Assembly: GCA_035515475.1 (NCBI GenBank)
Contig: DATJBF010000061.1
Coordinates: 1 to 13,737, forward strand
Direction: 5' to 3'
Source: DATJBF01 sp035515475
Lineage (GTDB): Bacteria > Verrucomicrobiota > Verrucomicrobiia > Palsa-1439
DNA length: 13,737 bases
Shown: positions 13,321 to 13,737 of the stretch, one piece after another
How the letters are laid out: the number at the start of each line of letters is the position of its first letter
Numbering within the stretch: the first letter of the stretch is position 1
Translations under genes and position numbers: made by a program
Notes under the pieces: model-generated
What the model saw: the letters and a program-made list of their open reading frames with translations, nothing else
Database searches by the model: none
What the model was told of the DNA's origin: nothing

Positions 13321-13737
13321 ATGAATCCGTTGCCCGGTTTTCGTGATTTTTATCCCGAGACGCTCGCGGTCCGTCGCTACATCTTTGATAAGTGGCGCGA
13401 CGCGGCCCGGCGCTACGGCTTCCGCGAATACGACGGACCGCCCTTGGAGCCGCTCGAACTCTTCACGCAGAAATCGGGTGACGAAATTGTCGGGCAGCTT
13501 TTCAACTTTGTGGACAAAGGCGACCGCGCCGTCGCGTTGCGGCCGGAGATGACGCCGACCTTGGCACGCATGGTTGGCGCGCATCACCGCGATTACAAGA
13601 AACCGATCAAGTGGTACGCCATCCCGCAACTGTTCCGCTACGAAAAGCAACAGCGCGGCCGGTTGCGCGAGCATTTCCAGTTCAACGCCGATATCATCGG
13701 CGAGAGCGACGTCAGCGCCGACGCGGAACTGATCGCC
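13321..13737 (+). CDS. hisS: Histidyl-tRNA synthetase (N-terminal 139 residues, cut by window edge)
   Basis: A class II aminoacyl-tRNA synthetase that charges tRNA-His in the cytoplasm. The visible N-terminus has LPGFRDFYP at 4-12, ALRPEMTPTLAR at 72-83 and the motif 2 region FRYEKQQRGRLREHFQFN at 105-122, all typical of HisRS. I chose ATG at 13321. The in-frame ATG at 13309 lies inside the -10 box, and family proteins begin close to the chosen residue. No ribosome-binding site is visible before it, consistent with a near-leaderless message. The motif 3 and anticodon-binding regions lie beyond the window. Confidence 0.95.
   Translation, partial: MNPLPGFRDFYPETLAVRRYIFDKWRDAARRYGFREYDGPPLEPLELFTQKSGDEIVGQLFNFVDKGDRAVALRPEMTPTLARMVGAHHRDYKKPIKWYAIPQLFRYEKQQRGRLREHFQFNADIIGESDVSADAELIA

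Noticed and set aside
1..13737. Search for CRISPR arrays, tRNA or rRNA genes, integrases, transposases, toxin-antitoxin or defence genes
   Set aside because: I found no array-like direct repeats, no RNA gene signature and no protein motif of these classes; the window is mostly core housekeeping and envelope genes.

Overview
The window is about 13.7 kb of GC-rich, gene-dense bacterial chromosome carrying 13 genes, two of them cut by the window edges. Lipid A and heptose-core genes show a Gram-negative outer membrane. Two PEP-CTERM surface proteins, the HisRS and HU-family sequence styles, and a small dispersed-type repeat in one intergenic gap all suggest the PVC group, most likely Verrucomicrobiota. 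That placement is inferred from recognised sequence styles, not from a search.

Layout. On the minus strand from 1 to 2841 lies a compact envelope operon, lpxK - waaF - murJ (murJ runs off the left edge). It has overlapping gene ends and a candidate promoter directly before lpxK. Also on the minus strand, 2988-4604 is a separate unit of two tandem paralogous PEP-CTERM proteins, with its own candidate promoter (4689-4717) and a strong intrinsic terminator (2923-2960) that isolates it from lpxK. The 443-bp gap 4605-5047 holds no gene, but it has that promoter, a 110-bp element with perfect 10-bp terminal inverted repeats, and hairpins downstream of rnr. rnr (RNase R, minus) is divergent from a membrane-anchored HExxH metallopeptidase (plus), with only 40 bp between start codons. 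The plus strand continues with folE-miaB (4-bp overlap), an unknown multi-pass membrane protein, a second GT9 glycosyltransferase, a tail-anchored unknown protein coupled to an HU/IHF-family protein, and the 5' part of hisS.

How the genes work together. The left block builds the outer envelope: LpxK completes lipid IVA, WaaF adds core heptose and MurJ flips lipid II. The PEP-CTERM pair are exported proteins that need an exosortase encoded elsewhere. The right block is mostly housekeeping (RNA decay, pterin synthesis, tRNA modification, chromosome architecture, tRNA charging), interspersed with three proteins of unknown function.

Promoters follow a recurring pattern of TTG-type -35, 16-18 bp and a TA..T-like -10. 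Three of them (lpxK, rnr, hisS) sit so close to the start codon that the mRNAs would be nearly leaderless. I see no CRISPR array, tRNA, rRNA, integrase or complete insertion sequence, and no convincing novel defence or mobile system. The most distinctive elements are the cysteine-rich/cysteine-free PEP-CTERM pair, the 110-bp inverted-repeat element, the palindromic repeat at the end of miaB, and the unknown membrane protein coupled to the HU-type gene.
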